Shown here: piece by piece, positions 1-9,284 of the stretch
Layout: every line of letters begins with the position of its first letter
Position numbering within the stretch: the first letter of the stretch is position 1
Assembly (NCBI GenBank): GCA_951812775.1
Contig: OX638326.1
Coordinates: 1,128,335 to 1,192,334, forward strand
Length of the DNA stretch: 64,000 nt
DNA from: an uncultured Alphaproteobacteria bacterium
GTDB lineage: Bacteria > Pseudomonadota > Alphaproteobacteria > MPNO01 > UBA2964
Direction: 5' to 3'
Program-made: the position numbers and the translations under genes
Notes under the pieces: model-generated
What the model was told of the DNA's origin: nothing
Seen by the model: only the letters and a program-made list of their open reading frames with translations
Databases searched by the model: none

Positions 1-351
<351 letters not shown>

Positions 352-384
352 GCTAAAACGCTTTAGGAATTCGGGGCTTACCAA

Positions 385-1455
385 ATGTCCGATAATAGTT
401 TTGGCACGCTTTTTCGCGTGACCACCTGGGGGGAGAGCCATGGCCCGGCGATAGGCTGTGTTGTTGACGGCGCACCGCCAGGAATCGCCATCACCGAAGC
501 CGACCTCCAGACCTGGCTCGACAAACGAAAACCGGGCACATCGCGTTTTGTCACACAACGGCAGGAACCCGATCAGGTTTCGATCCTATCCGGCGTCTTT
601 GAAGGCAAAACCACAGGTACGCCTATTAGCCTGCTAATCCAGAACCAGGATGCACGCAGCAAAGATTACTCGGCGATCAAGGATAAATTTCGCCCGGGGC
701 ACGCTGATTACGCCTATTGGAAAAAATATGGCCTTCGCGATTATCGTGGAGGTGGGCGCCCCAGTGCTCGGGAAACCGCGATGCGGGTTGCAGCTGGCGG
801 AATCGCGCGAAAGATACTCGGACGATCCGTAAAAATTCGTGGCGCGATGGTCCAAATGGGAACCGAATCCATTGACCGAAGTAAATGGACGTGGTCACAG
901 CGCGAAAAGAATCCATTCTGGTGTCCCGATGCTAAGACCGCAGCGCATTGGGAAAATTATCTAGATGATGTCCGCAAATCCGGTTCTTCAGTCGGCGCGG
1001 TTATCGAAATTGTTGCGTCTGGCATTCCGGCCGGATTGGGCGCGCCGATATATGGCAAGCTCGACGGCGAACTGGCAGCAGCCATGATGAGCATTAACGC
1101 CGTTAAGGGCGTTGAAATTGGTGCCGGCTTTGACACCGCCGCTTTGTCTGGCGAAGAAAACGCTGACGAAATGCGCATGAAGAATGGCAAAGTAGATTTC
1201 GGATCAAATAATGCCGGTGGCATATTGGGAGGCATCTCAACCGGGCAGGATATTGTGGTCCGGTTCGCGGTCAAACCAACGAGTTCAATCCTGACACCGC
1301 GAAACACCATCACCCGGCAGGGACGTAATACGACGATTAAAACAAAAGGACGCCATGACCCCTGCGTTGGAATCCGGGCTGTTCCGGTTGGCGAGGCGAT
1401 GATGGCGTGTGTCCTTGCCGATCACCTATTGAGACATCGTGGTCAATGCGGCTAA
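385..1455 (+). CDS. aroC: Chorismate synthase
   Basis: Chorismate synthase converts 5-enolpyruvylshikimate-3-phosphate to chorismate, the last step of the shikimate pathway, using reduced FMN. The 356-residue length is normal. The N-terminal signature [19 protein letters not shown], the RPGHADY motif and the C-terminal region [17 protein letters not shown] are all present, so the protein looks intact. The ATG start fits the family N-terminus MSDNSFG. The gene follows fabI on the same strand and ends 3 bases before the stop of the convergent rlmD-like gene, leaving no room for a separate terminator. Confidence 0.97.
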   Translation: MSDNSFGTLFRVTTWGESHGPAIGCVVDGAPPGIAITEADLQTWLDKRKPGTSRFVTQRQEPDQVSILSGVFEGKTTGTPISLLIQNQDARSKDYSAIKDKFRPGHADYAYWKKYGLRDYRGGGRPSARETAMRVAAGGIARKILGRSVKIRGAMVQMGTESIDRSKWTWSQREKNPFWCPDAKTAAHWENYLDDVRKSGSSVGAVIEIVASGIPAGLGAPIYGKLDGELAAAMMSINAVKGVEIGAGFDTAALSGEENADEMRMKNGKVDFGSNNAGGILGGISTGQDIVVRFAVKPTSSILTPRNTITRQGRNTTIKTKGRHDPCVGIRAVPVGEAMMACVLADHLLRHRGQCG

Positions 1456-1458
1456 AGG

Positions 1459-2739
1459 CTACGGACGCGTAAATACACTCACCAGTTCGACATGCGCTGA
1501 CCATAGAAATTGATCGACCGGAATAACTGAATTCAATTTATATCCACCATCTACAAGTTTCCGCGCATCTCGCGAGAAGCTTAGTGGGTTGCAGGATACA
1601 TAGACAATTATTGGAATAGCGCTACCCGCCAGCAACGCGGCCTGAGATGAAGCTCCGGCACGTGGAGGGTCGAGAACGACGACATCCACCTTATCAAGTT
1701 CAACCCCTGCCAAAGGCCGACGGTCAAGGTTTCTCGCTTCAACGGTTACCCGCTCGCCCAACGCATTGGATCGTGCTGCAATCGACAAAGCGTCGAGATG
1801 ATCCTGTGCCAAGTCGACCGCAAAAACATGACTGCCGGCTGCTGCAATGGGCAATGTGAAGGCGCCGCAGCCTGCGAACAGCTCCACAACATTCTGCGCG
1901 CCTTCAACCGCCGACAAAACATGTTCACGCAAAACACCTTCACCCCAGGACGTCGGTTGAACAAATGCATTGGGCGGAATGTTGGTTTGCACTTCACCGA
2001 AATTCATCACCACGTCACGCCGCGCTACAATTTGCTCAGCGATATCTACCGCCATAGAGTTTTTCGATTTCCAACTAACGCGCGCCGCGTTATTGGCTTC
2101 GGAAAACACCGCGATTCTTTCCCGCGCCTGCAAATCAGGATCGCCTGGCATCAATAGGGTTATATCCAATCCCGTATCAGCACGCGTCACAGCAATTTCC
2201 GCGACATCTCCAACCTTTAAAAGTTCACCCAAAAGACAGCGGAGTGGCGGAATGATAGCGGCAACATCTTCATGCAATACCGGACAGTCATTCATATCAA
2301 CGATGCGGTGACTGCCCGCTTCAAGGAATCCGAGAATGGTCCCGTTCGCCAGACGTCGGGTAGAAAACCTTGCTCGTCGTCGCCCCCCGGTTGTCCCTGA
2401 AACAAGATCTCCAATTACCGATCTATCGAGATTTTGTCTTTCCAGCGCTTGGCAAACTATCTCGCGTTTCCAATCCTGATAGGCTGGGTGTGAAATATGT
2501 TGCACGGAACAACCACCGCAACGCGTAAAATGTTCGCAAGGGGCTGGAACTCGATCTCGGCCGGCTTCTGTTACTGACAAAATTTTGCCTCGGCGAACCC
2601 CGTCCCTAGATTTGCTGAGTTTTACCCTTACGTTGTCGCCGGGGACGGCAAACGGCACAAAGACAACACCTTCTTTTGTTTCTGCGACGCCATCCCCCTT
2701 CGCGCCTAACGCTTTGATCGTGACGTCAATATCGGTCAC
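1459..2739 (-). CDS. rlmD: 23S rRNA (uracil-5-)-methyltransferase, RumA/RlmD family
   Basis: This is a SAM-dependent m5U RNA methyltransferase of the TrmA/RumA family. An N-terminal TRAM domain (about residues 1-60) is followed by a Cys-x5-Cys-x2-Cys iron-sulfur motif (CEHFTRCGGC), a Rossmann SAM site (ELFAGCGAFTLP), the VVLDPPRAG motif, and the catalytic-Cys segment YVSCNP. I place the start at GTG 2739. That GTG overlaps the tlyA stop as GTGA and has a GAGG eight bases upstream, giving 426 residues; a TTG 18 bases further upstream is less likely. It is the last gene of the HDAC-xseB-ispA-dxs-tlyA run. Family is certain; the exact target uridine is inferred. Confidence 0.9.
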   Translation of the reverse strand: MTDIDVTIKALGAKGDGVAETKEGVVFVPFAVPGDNVRVKLSKSRDGVRRGKILSVTEAGRDRVPAPCEHFTRCGGCSVQHISHPAYQDWKREIVCQALERQNLDRSVIGDLVSGTTGGRRRARFSTRRLANGTILGFLEAGSHRIVDMNDCPVLHEDVAAIIPPLRCLLGELLKVGDVAEIAVTRADTGLDITLLMPGDPDLQARERIAVFSEANNAARVSWKSKNSMAVDIAEQIVARRDVVMNFGEVQTNIPPNAFVQPTSWGEGVLREHVLSAVEGAQNVVELFAGCGAFTLPIAAAGSHVFAVDLAQDHLDALSIAARSNALGERVTVEARNLDRRPLAGVELDKVDVVVLDPPRAGASSQAALLAGSAIPIIVYVSCNPLSFSRDARKLVDGGYKLNSVIPVDQFLWSAHVELVSVFTRP

Positions 2740-3479
2740 GTTCCACGCCTCGCACAAATCAGGAATTCTACATTCCCTTTAGGTTCCGTTATCGGGCTTT
2801 TTTCAATACCGACAACATTCCAACCCATTTCATCGGAGAGCCAATGACGAATATTGTCGCAAACTTCCTGGTGCAAGACGGGATCGCGAACAACGCCCCC
2901 CTTTCCAACACGTCCTTTGCCGACTTCGAATTGTGGCTTGATCAAAGCAATCAATGATGCAAATGATGCAGCCAAATTGAGTGCGGCAGGTGGAACCGTT
3001 CGGAGCCCTATAAAACTCGCGTCACATACAATTACCGAAGGCGTTTCGGGAATATGCGTTTCATCGAGACGGCGGGCATTCATCCCCTCAAGAACGACAA
3101 CTCTCTCATCATTGCGCAACCGCCATTCCAATTGCCCACGACCAACGTCTACGGCAAAAACTTTTGTAGCCCCATTTTACAGTAACACATCAGTAAAACC
3201 ACCGGTCGATGACCCAACATCCACGCAGACACAATCCGATACTGACAGGGAGAATGTCTCGAGACCGTGAGCTAATTTAATTCCACCACGCGAAACCCAG
3301 GGATGCGGACGTTCACGAACGTCGATTGGAATATCTTCGTTCACTTGGTGGCCTGGCTTGTCGAGCCTCATTTCACCGGAATAGACAATCCCCGCCAAAA
3401 TCAGTGCCTGGGCGCGAGTCCTGTTTTCGGCGAGACCGCGTGCCACCAGCAACTGGTCGACGCGCTGTTTCGCAGCCAT
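2736..3479 (-). pseudogene. tlyA: TlyA family rRNA 2'-O-methyltransferase, interrupted by an in-frame TAA
   Basis: TlyA proteins join an N-terminal S4 RNA-binding domain to an FtsJ-like SAM methyltransferase domain and 2'-O-methylate rRNA. Here codon 101 (3177-3179) is TAA, directly after the SAM motif DVGSSTGGFTDVLL. Reading continues in the same frame with NGATKVFAVDVGRGQLEWRL and the whole remaining domain, including IKPQFEVGKGRVGKGGVV. The family normally has Gln at the stop position, so a single CAA-to-TAA change explains it. The 247-codon total is normal length, and the 3' end still forms a GTGA overlap with the next gene. As read, only the S4 domain and the start of the methyltransferase domain are made. 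Confidence 0.88.
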
Positions 3480-3490
3480 GATTTAACTAG

Positions 3491-5413
3491 CTAAGCCCGG
3501 GCGGGCGCTTCGGTGATTTCCTGCCCTAACGCCTTTAGCGTCGTCTCCACGATATCAACCGCCGCCAATCCAGCGATTTCAAATTGTCGCGGCTGACTAT
3601 CGTGATCAATGTAGATATCCGGGAAATACATAGGGCGGAATTTAAGGCCATTATCAAGAAGCCCCTTGAACGCCAGTACATGCGTAACCTGACTGGCAAA
3701 GCCACCGATCGAGCCTTCTTCGATCGTGATCAGAACCTCATGCTCCGTCGCCAACCGTTGGACCAAATCCTCATCGATTGGTTTTGCAAAGCGTGCGTCC
3801 GCGACCGTTGTCGACAATCCACGGGCCGCGAGGTCATCCGCCGCCAAGAGACAATCCGCCAAACGTGTCCCGTAGGACAGCAGGGCAACTTTGGTCCCTT
3901 CACGAATAATCCTGCCTTTGCCGATCTCGAGAATTTCAGCCGACTTGGGCATATCAACGCCGACACCATTGCCGCGCGGATAGCGTAACCCTGACGGATG
4001 GTCATCTATAGCGACCTGCGTTTTCACCATGTGAACAAGCTCGGCTTCGTCGGCCGCCGCCATCAACACCATTCCCGGCAGACAACCCAAATACGCAATA
4101 TCAAAGGACCCTTGATGGGTAACCCCATCGGCGCCAACCATACCCGCGCGATCCATCGCAAACCTCACTGGAAGATTTTGAATTGCGACATCGTGTACGA
4201 CAGAGTCGTAAGCACGTTGCAAGAATGTGGAATAAATAGCGGCGAAGGGCTTAAATCCTTCAGCTGCCATTCCCGCAGCAAAAGTCACAGCATGCTGTTC
4301 CGCGATGCCGACATCAAAACACCTGTCCGGGAAGGCCTTTTCAAAAAGATCGAGACCCGTTCCGGACGGCATCGCGCCCGTAATCGCAATAATCTTGTCA
4401 TCCTTCCCAGCTTCATTGATCAAGGATTGGGCAAAAACCTTGGTGTAAGCTGGTGGCCCCTGCGACGCCTTAGCTAACGCCCCTGTCACAACATCGAATT
4501 TCCCGACACCGTGATATTTATCAGCTGCCGCTTCAGCGGGCGGATATCCGCCACCCTTTTTGGTCACGACGTGTATCAGGACAGGACCCGGCTCATCTGA
4601 ATCCCGAACGTTCTTTAATACCGGTAATAGATGATCCAAATTGTGACCATCGATAGGCCCAACATAAAAGAACCCAAGCTCTTCAAACATCGTCCCGCCG
4701 GTCACGAGTCCGCGAGCATATTCTTCAGACTTTGTTGCCGCCTGTTCCAATGGTTTTGGAAACTTCTTTGCAAGGTCGCGCATCAAATGACGCAAAGAAC
4801 GATAGTAGTGCGAGGAAATAAGCCGCGACAGATAGGCGCTCATTGCACCGACAGGTGGGGCAATCGACATATCATTATCGTTTAGGATCACGACCAGACG
4901 TGAATCCATAGACCCGGCATTGTTCATGGCTTCATATGCCATACCAGCCGTCATAGACCCATCGCCGATCACGGCAATTGAGTTATTCGAACCACCATCC
5001 AGATCACGGGCAACGGCAAATCCAAGAGCGGCAGAAATCGACGTCGCCGCATGTGCAGCGCCGAACGGGTCATATTCACTTTCAGACCGTTTGGTAAATC
5101 CGGACAGCCCCCCGCCTTGGCGAAGGGTACGGATACCATCTCGACGACCAGTTAAGATTTTATGCGGATAGGCTTGATGGCCAACATCCCAGACCAGACG
5201 ATCATCGGGCGTGTTAAACACATAGTGAAGCGCAACAGTAAGCTCAACAACGCCAAGCCCGGCGCCCAAATGACCACCTGTTGTCGAAACAGCATCAATG
5301 GTTTCCGCTCTCAGTTCATCTGCTAGCTGCCGCAGCTGCTTTTCTTCTAGCTTTCTTAGATCCGCCGGTAATTTGACGGTATCCAGCAACGGCGTTTCGG
5401 GTCCCTTGCTCAA
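3491..5413 (-). CDS. dxs: 1-deoxy-D-xylulose-5-phosphate synthase
   Basis: DXS condenses pyruvate and glyceraldehyde-3-phosphate in a thiamin-diphosphate-dependent reaction, the first step of the MEP isoprenoid pathway. The protein shows the TPP-binding [18 protein letters not shown] segment, the [15 protein letters not shown] region and the transketolase C-terminal [15 protein letters not shown] segment. I chose TTG 5413 as start because a perfect AAGGAGG lies five bases upstream and the N-terminus [11 protein letters not shown] fits the family. This gives 640 residues; a longer reading would run into the end of ispA. The stop lies 11 bases before tlyA. Placement beside ispA groups two isoprenoid genes in one transcript. 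Confidence 0.96.
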   Translation of the reverse strand: MSKGPETPLLDTVKLPADLRKLEEKQLRQLADELRAETIDAVSTTGGHLGAGLGVVELTVALHYVFNTPDDRLVWDVGHQAYPHKILTGRRDGIRTLRQGGGLSGFTKRSESEYDPFGAAHAATSISAALGFAVARDLDGGSNNSIAVIGDGSMTAGMAYEAMNNAGSMDSRLVVILNDNDMSIAPPVGAMSAYLSRLISSHYYRSLRHLMRDLAKKFPKPLEQAATKSEEYARGLVTGGTMFEELGFFYVGPIDGHNLDHLLPVLKNVRDSDEPGPVLIHVVTKKGGGYPPAEAAADKYHGVGKFDVVTGALAKASQGPPAYTKVFAQSLINEAGKDDKIIAITGAMPSGTGLDLFEKAFPDRCFDVGIAEQHAVTFAAGMAAEGFKPFAAIYSTFLQRAYDSVVHDVAIQNLPVRFAMDRAGMVGADGVTHQGSFDIAYLGCLPGMVLMAAADEAELVHMVKTQVAIDDHPSGLRYPRGNGVGVDMPKSAEILEIGKGRIIREGTKVALLSYGTRLADCLLAADDLAARGLSTTVADARFAKPIDEDLVQRLATEHEVLITIEEGSIGGFASQVTHVLAFKGLLDNGLKFRPMYFPDIYIDHDSQPRQFEIAGLAAVDIVETTLKALGQEITEAPARA

Positions 5414-5418
5414 CGCAA

Positions 5419-5425
5419 CCTCCTT
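5419..5425 (-). promoter_or_regulatory. Strong ribosome binding site that fixes the dxs TTG start
   Basis: On the minus strand the sequence reads TAAGGAGGTTGCGTTG. The ispA stop TAA runs into a perfect AAGGAGG, and TTG follows after five bases. No ATG or GTG is better placed, so dxs most likely begins with TTG at 5413. Confidence 0.8.
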
Positions 5426-6311
5426 ATGTTCGTCGTTCAACGACGAAATTCGCAATAGCCCGCAGATGTGCAGCCTTTTCACCAAACATGTCAAGTCGCG
5501 CGATAGCCTGCTCAATTAACAGCTGCGCGCGTTCCTGTGCTTCCGAGACCCCCAGAAGTGATACAAATGTCGCCTTTCCGGCTGCCTCATCCTTCTGGGT
5601 CGCCTTTCCAACGTCTTCTGCATTTCCGAGGACATCCAACAAATCGTCCGCTATCTGAAATGCCAGGCCCAGATCGTGGACGTAATGCGACAGCGCCTGA
5701 CGCGCATCTTTCGAAGCCCTTCCAACAATTGCTCCGGCTTCGCAGGAGAAGCTGATCAGTGCGCCGGTTTTGAGACGTTGCATTCGCGTGATTGTCGATA
5801 CATCTGCATCGCTATTCTCGGCGGCCAAATCGATCATCTGCCCACCAACCATACCGTGACCGCCTGAAGCTACGGCGAGCCCTTTTATTAGCGCTGTACG
5901 AACTTCGGCATCGGGGTGAGTGGCAGGGTCAGCGAGGATTTCAAAAGCAACCGCTTGTAAAGCATCACCAGCGAGTATCGCGGTTGCTTCGTCAAATGCT
6001 ATGTGACAGGACGGTTTTCCCCGCCGCAAATCATCGTCATCCATGGCTGGCAGATCGTCATGGATCAATGAATAACAATGGATGAGTTCAACGGCGACGC
6101 CAGCTCTTAGCGAATAGCTGTCCGGCGTATCAAACAGCCGGGCGCATTCCAGGGTCAAAAATGGCCGCATCCGCTTGCCACCATCCAGCGATGCATACCG
6201 CATTGCCTCAAACAATCGCGCTTCATGCCCCTGAGGCACAGCGAGAACGTCATCCAATATTTGTTCGACTGCTGCTGCCCCTTCAGCCATGGCTTCTGGC
6301 AGCGGCATCAT
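5424..6311 (-). CDS. ispA: Polyprenyl synthetase (farnesyl diphosphate synthase)
   Basis: This enzyme adds isopentenyl diphosphate units to allylic diphosphates to give farnesyl diphosphate, precursor for ubiquinone and undecaprenyl lipids. The first Asp-rich motif ([11 protein letters not shown]) and the second (ADDLLDV) are both intact. Two adjacent ATGs at 6311 and 6308 lie about ten bases after the xseB stop and give about 295 residues, normal for the family. A TTG upstream that would overlap xseB is also possible. The gene sits between xseB and dxs, the common alphaproteobacterial arrangement, and ends ten bases before the dxs start. Confidence 0.93.
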   Translation of the reverse strand: MMPLPEAMAEGAAAVEQILDDVLAVPQGHEARLFEAMRYASLDGGKRMRPFLTLECARLFDTPDSYSLRAGVAVELIHCYSLIHDDLPAMDDDDLRRGKPSCHIAFDEATAILAGDALQAVAFEILADPATHPDAEVRTALIKGLAVASGGHGMVGGQMIDLAAENSDADVSTITRMQRLKTGALISFSCEAGAIVGRASKDARQALSHYVHDLGLAFQIADDLLDVLGNAEDVGKATQKDEAAGKATFVSLLGVSEAQERAQLLIEQAIARLDMFGEKAAHLRAIANFVVERRT

Positions 6312-6321
6312 GGCATTCGCT

Positions 6322-6573
6322 TCACTCAAGATCTGCGGGCTCCAATCCCTCGGCGCCTTCAGCACCGAGTTTTATCTTCTCGACGCGCGCCTTAGCCTCT
6401 TTAAGTTTTGATTCACAATGCTTTTTAAGTGCTGCCCCGCGTTCATAAGCCCCGATTGCATTCTCGAGGTCACTTTTACCCTGCTCGAGCCGACGCACAA
6501 TATCCTCTAATTCAGCCAGCGCTCCCTCAAACGAAAGAGAGCCGATTTCGGGTAATTTCTCGCTTTTAGCCAT
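6322..6573 (-). CDS. xseB: Exodeoxyribonuclease VII small subunit
   Basis: The small subunit of exonuclease VII binds the XseA catalytic subunit, which degrades single-stranded DNA in repair. The 83-residue protein has the family core LSFEGALAELEDIVRRLEQG and the heptad-like helix that follows (AYERGAALKKHCESKLKEA). I chose ATG 6573 because the codons before it (from a TTG at 6588) do not match the family start. The large subunit is not in this window. The gene ends with TGA 10 bases before the preferred ispA start, so the two are probably co-translated. Confidence 0.92.
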   Translation of the reverse strand: MAKSEKLPEIGSLSFEGALAELEDIVRRLEQGKSDLENAIGAYERGAALKKHCESKLKEAKARVEKIKLGAEGAEGLEPADLE

Positions 6574-6709
6574 CCACTTGGATCCCAATTCATGTACGTG
6601 AAAGTTTAGTGACCCCGACGATTGAGAGCAACCTAGTCAGTAACATCTCGCGTTCAAGCGTCTGTATCCATCGCGCCGACATTTTTCGTACGTAAAATAT
6701 GCGACTACG

Positions 6710-7651
6710 TTATTGCGCGCGCATTAGAGCGGTTAAGTGTGCCGTTGTACTGAAAGAGAGAGAATCAAGGTCATAGCCACCTTCGAGGGAGGAAACGATT
6801 CGTCCGTCGCAAAATTCACCCGCGATATCGACAAGTTTCCCGGTAATCCACTCAAAGTCTTCTTCCTCGAGGCGAATATTTGCCAAAGGATCACGGGCAT
6901 GGCCATCGAACCCCGCGGATACCACAATCAAATCGGGATCAAATTCTTCCAGCGCTGGCAATACAACCCGCTCCATTCCGCGCCTGAACAAGACTGATCC
7001 GGCCCCATCGGCAAGAGGAACATTAAATATATTACCAACGCCTGTTTCATCCTCGGCCCCGGTACCGGGGTAGAATGGAAATTGATGAGAGGAAGCAAAA
7101 AGCACATTGGGCTCGGACCAAAAAGCAGCCTGAGTTCCATTACCGTGATGCACATCGAAATCAACTACGGCGACGCGTTCCAGATTGTGGGCCTTCCGCG
7201 CGTGTTCTACGCCGATCGCAACATTATTGAAGAGACAAAAGCCCATGCCCCTGGCAGGTTCGGCGTGATGCCCAGGCGGTCGTACTGCACAGAATGCAGA
7301 GTTCGCCTCCCCCGCAACGACAGCATCAATCGCGGCAACAATTGCCCCTGATGCCCGCAAAGCCGCCTCACCGGACTCCGGGCACATCGACGTATCCGGA
7401 TCGATTTGAACCCTGCCCTCATCAGGAACGGCTTCCAACAACTTTGTGACATAGTTGCGATCATGAACCCGAGCGATCTGATCTACAGTCGCCAGGGGCG
7501 CTTCTCTATGTTCAAGTTCCTTGAACCGATCTGCTTCCAGTACTCGCTTCACGGCACGAATTCGATCAGGCCGTTCTGGGTGGCCTTGTCCCATATCGTG
7601 CAACTCTGAGCTTTCGTGACCGAATATCAACGTCGTCATCATCTGTTCCAT
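6710..7651 (-). CDS. Histone deacetylase family protein (zinc amidohydrolase)
   Basis: This belongs to the arginase/deacetylase fold. Bacterial members remove acetyl groups from small amines such as acetylpolyamines or from proteins. The active site is visible: RPPGHHAEPARGMGFC with the His pair at residues 128-129, the metal-binding DFDVHHGNGTQ around residues 164-174, and a late SAGFDGHARDP segment carrying another metal-ligand Asp. Length (313 residues) is standard. The start is uncertain between ATG 7651 and the ATG pair at 7642/7639, the latter preceded by GGAACAG. It heads the minus-strand run to xseB after about 120 non-coding bases. The true substrate is unknown. Confidence 0.9.
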   Translation of the reverse strand: MEQMMTTLIFGHESSELHDMGQGHPERPDRIRAVKRVLEADRFKELEHREAPLATVDQIARVHDRNYVTKLLEAVPDEGRVQIDPDTSMCPESGEAALRASGAIVAAIDAVVAGEANSAFCAVRPPGHHAEPARGMGFCLFNNVAIGVEHARKAHNLERVAVVDFDVHHGNGTQAAFWSEPNVLFASSHQFPFYPGTGAEDETGVGNIFNVPLADGAGSVLFRRGMERVVLPALEEFDPDLIVVSAGFDGHARDPLANIRLEEEDFEWITGKLVDIAGEFCDGRIVSSLEGGYDLDSLSFSTTAHLTALMRAQ

Positions 7652-7805
7652 TCATTCAACAACACGCGTTACACGATAACGCGATAATCCGACGGAAAAC
7701 ACCAAGGCATTTCGTGGCCTACAAATCACGTAGTAGATAAAGTTTACTCGATGAACAAGTTCGCCACGTCTTACTTTCCGCTTTTCGGGATATGCATATC
7801 GGGCA

Positions 7806-7811
7806 TATAAT
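7806..7811 (+). promoter_or_regulatory. Candidate -10 box for the RND efflux operon
   Basis: A consensus TATAAT lies about 30 bases before ATG 7842 in the divergent gap between the HDAC-family gene and the efflux adaptor. The region 17-18 bases upstream (CTTTTCGG) is a poor -35 match, so the call rests on the -10 box alone. Confidence 0.35.
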
Positions 7812-7841
7812 TTCTCTAGATTTAACCAGGGTTTGACCCCC

Positions 7842-9281
7842 ATGAAAAACCGGATTGCCAAATCCCACCGTAAATTTTCGGTATCTGAAGTCCTGCGCAG
7901 TGTCGCTATGGTCAGCATGCTCACCGCGGCGGTCAGCGTGCTGTCTTTGCAGTCACCCTTGTCATATGCAAATGCACAAAAACCTGAAAAGGGAACTGCA
8001 ACAAAATCAGGCGACGCAAAAAAGGGGGATACGAAGGCCCGACAGGGCAAAGGAAAACGCCGTGGCGGGCGAAGAGGTCGGCGCGGCAGAGGTGGCCCAG
8101 CGACTGTGTTCGTTGACCGGGTAACCAAAGGAACAGCCGTTGAGACCGTACAGGTCTACGGCCGGGTCCTGGCCCGCCAGACAGGCGTTGTTGCCTCAAG
8201 AACACGCGGGGCAATTGGTGAGGTCAAAGTTCATGTCGGCGACCGTGTAAAGAAAGGCGATGTTCTTGCCACGCTGGTATCCAACATGCTGGTTGCGGAA
8301 CGGGACCTCAAATCCGCGGAGCTGAAAGAATTCTCAGCCAAAATTCGAACTGCGGGCGCGCAGCTCAGATTGGCGGCGCAAGAGCTGGAACGACTTGAAA
8401 GGCTTCGTAAATCCGCCGCATTTTCGGTCGCGCGTTATCAGGACAAGCTTCGCAACGTCGAAAGGTTCCGCAGTGCGCTTGCAGAAGCGAGAGCGAAACA
8501 GGAACAGGCTCGTGCCGAATTGCGCATGGCGGACATCAATCTATACAACGCAAACGTTTTGGCACCGTTTGACGGGGTGATCACCAAGCGAACGGTTGAA
8601 TCAGGAAACTATGTCAGCGTCGGTTCGCCGGTCGTAACGATGCTCAACGAGAAATCCCTCGAGGTCGAAGCCGAAGTTCCAGCAAATCAGTTGGGTGGAT
8701 TAACAAACGGCATTGAGATTGACATAAAACCCGAATTCGGAAAGTCATTCAAAGCAACTGTTCGGGCTGTCGTCCCGGAAGAAAATGCGCTTTCAAGAAC
8801 ACGTGCTGTTCGATTTACACCCAAATTTATCACGCCGGATGACACTGTCGCCGCCAATCAGAGCGTCGTCCTCCATATCCCCTCCGGCGCTGCCAAGGAA
8901 ACTGTCACTGTCCACAAAGATGCCATCACACAGCGCCGCGGCGAACGTGTTGTCTTCCTCGTAAAAGAGGCGGATAGCGGCCTCAGCGTCGATATGCGTC
9001 CGGTAACCCTGGGGGATGCATTCGGATTGCGCTTCGAAGTACTCAAAGGACTAAAACCTGGCGACAGGGTTGTTATCCGTGGCAATGAGCGATTACGACC
9101 GCGGCAAAAAATAAAAATATCCAAACCGGGTGAACGCCGGGGACGCGGCGGGTGGCGTGGAAAACGCGGCGGTGGCAGCAAAGGCGGCTGGAAAGGCCGC
9201 AAAGGTCGGGGCGAAGGCGGTCGAAAAGGTCCGCGTGGAGAAAGCCGGCGTGGCGGCCAAAAATCTGGGCAGGAGGGTTAA
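7842..9281 (+). CDS. RND efflux periplasmic adaptor (membrane fusion protein) with basic Gly/Arg-rich ends
   Basis: This is the adaptor of a tripartite RND pump, bridging the inner-membrane transporter and an outer-membrane channel. It has a signal sequence of about 45 residues, a barrel-sandwich (lipoyl-like) half with GAIGEVKVHVGDRVKKGD, a helical hairpin at about residues 148-230, the returning half-motif NANVLAPFDGVITKR, and a beta-barrel domain. Unusually, residues 58-85 and roughly the last 55 residues are Lys/Arg/Gly-rich low-complexity tails (for example GKRRGGRRGRRGRGG). I start at ATG 7842, which fits the signal peptide better than the in-frame TTG nine bases earlier. The stop is followed after three bases by the pump gene. 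Confidence 0.92.
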   Translation: MKNRIAKSHRKFSVSEVLRSVAMVSMLTAAVSVLSLQSPLSYANAQKPEKGTATKSGDAKKGDTKARQGKGKRRGGRRGRRGRGGPATVFVDRVTKGTAVETVQVYGRVLARQTGVVASRTRGAIGEVKVHVGDRVKKGDVLATLVSNMLVAERDLKSAELKEFSAKIRTAGAQLRLAAQELERLERLRKSAAFSVARYQDKLRNVERFRSALAEARAKQEQARAELRMADINLYNANVLAPFDGVITKRTVESGNYVSVGSPVVTMLNEKSLEVEAEVPANQLGGLTNGIEIDIKPEFGKSFKATVRAVVPEENALSRTRAVRFTPKFITPDDTVAANQSVVLHIPSGAAKETVTVHKDAITQRRGERVVFLVKEADSGLSVDMRPVTLGDAFGLRFEVLKGLKPGDRVVIRGNERLRPRQKIKISKPGERRGRGGWRGKRGGGSKGGWKGRKGRGEGGRKGPRGESRRGGQKSGQEG

Positions 9282-9284
9282 GAT

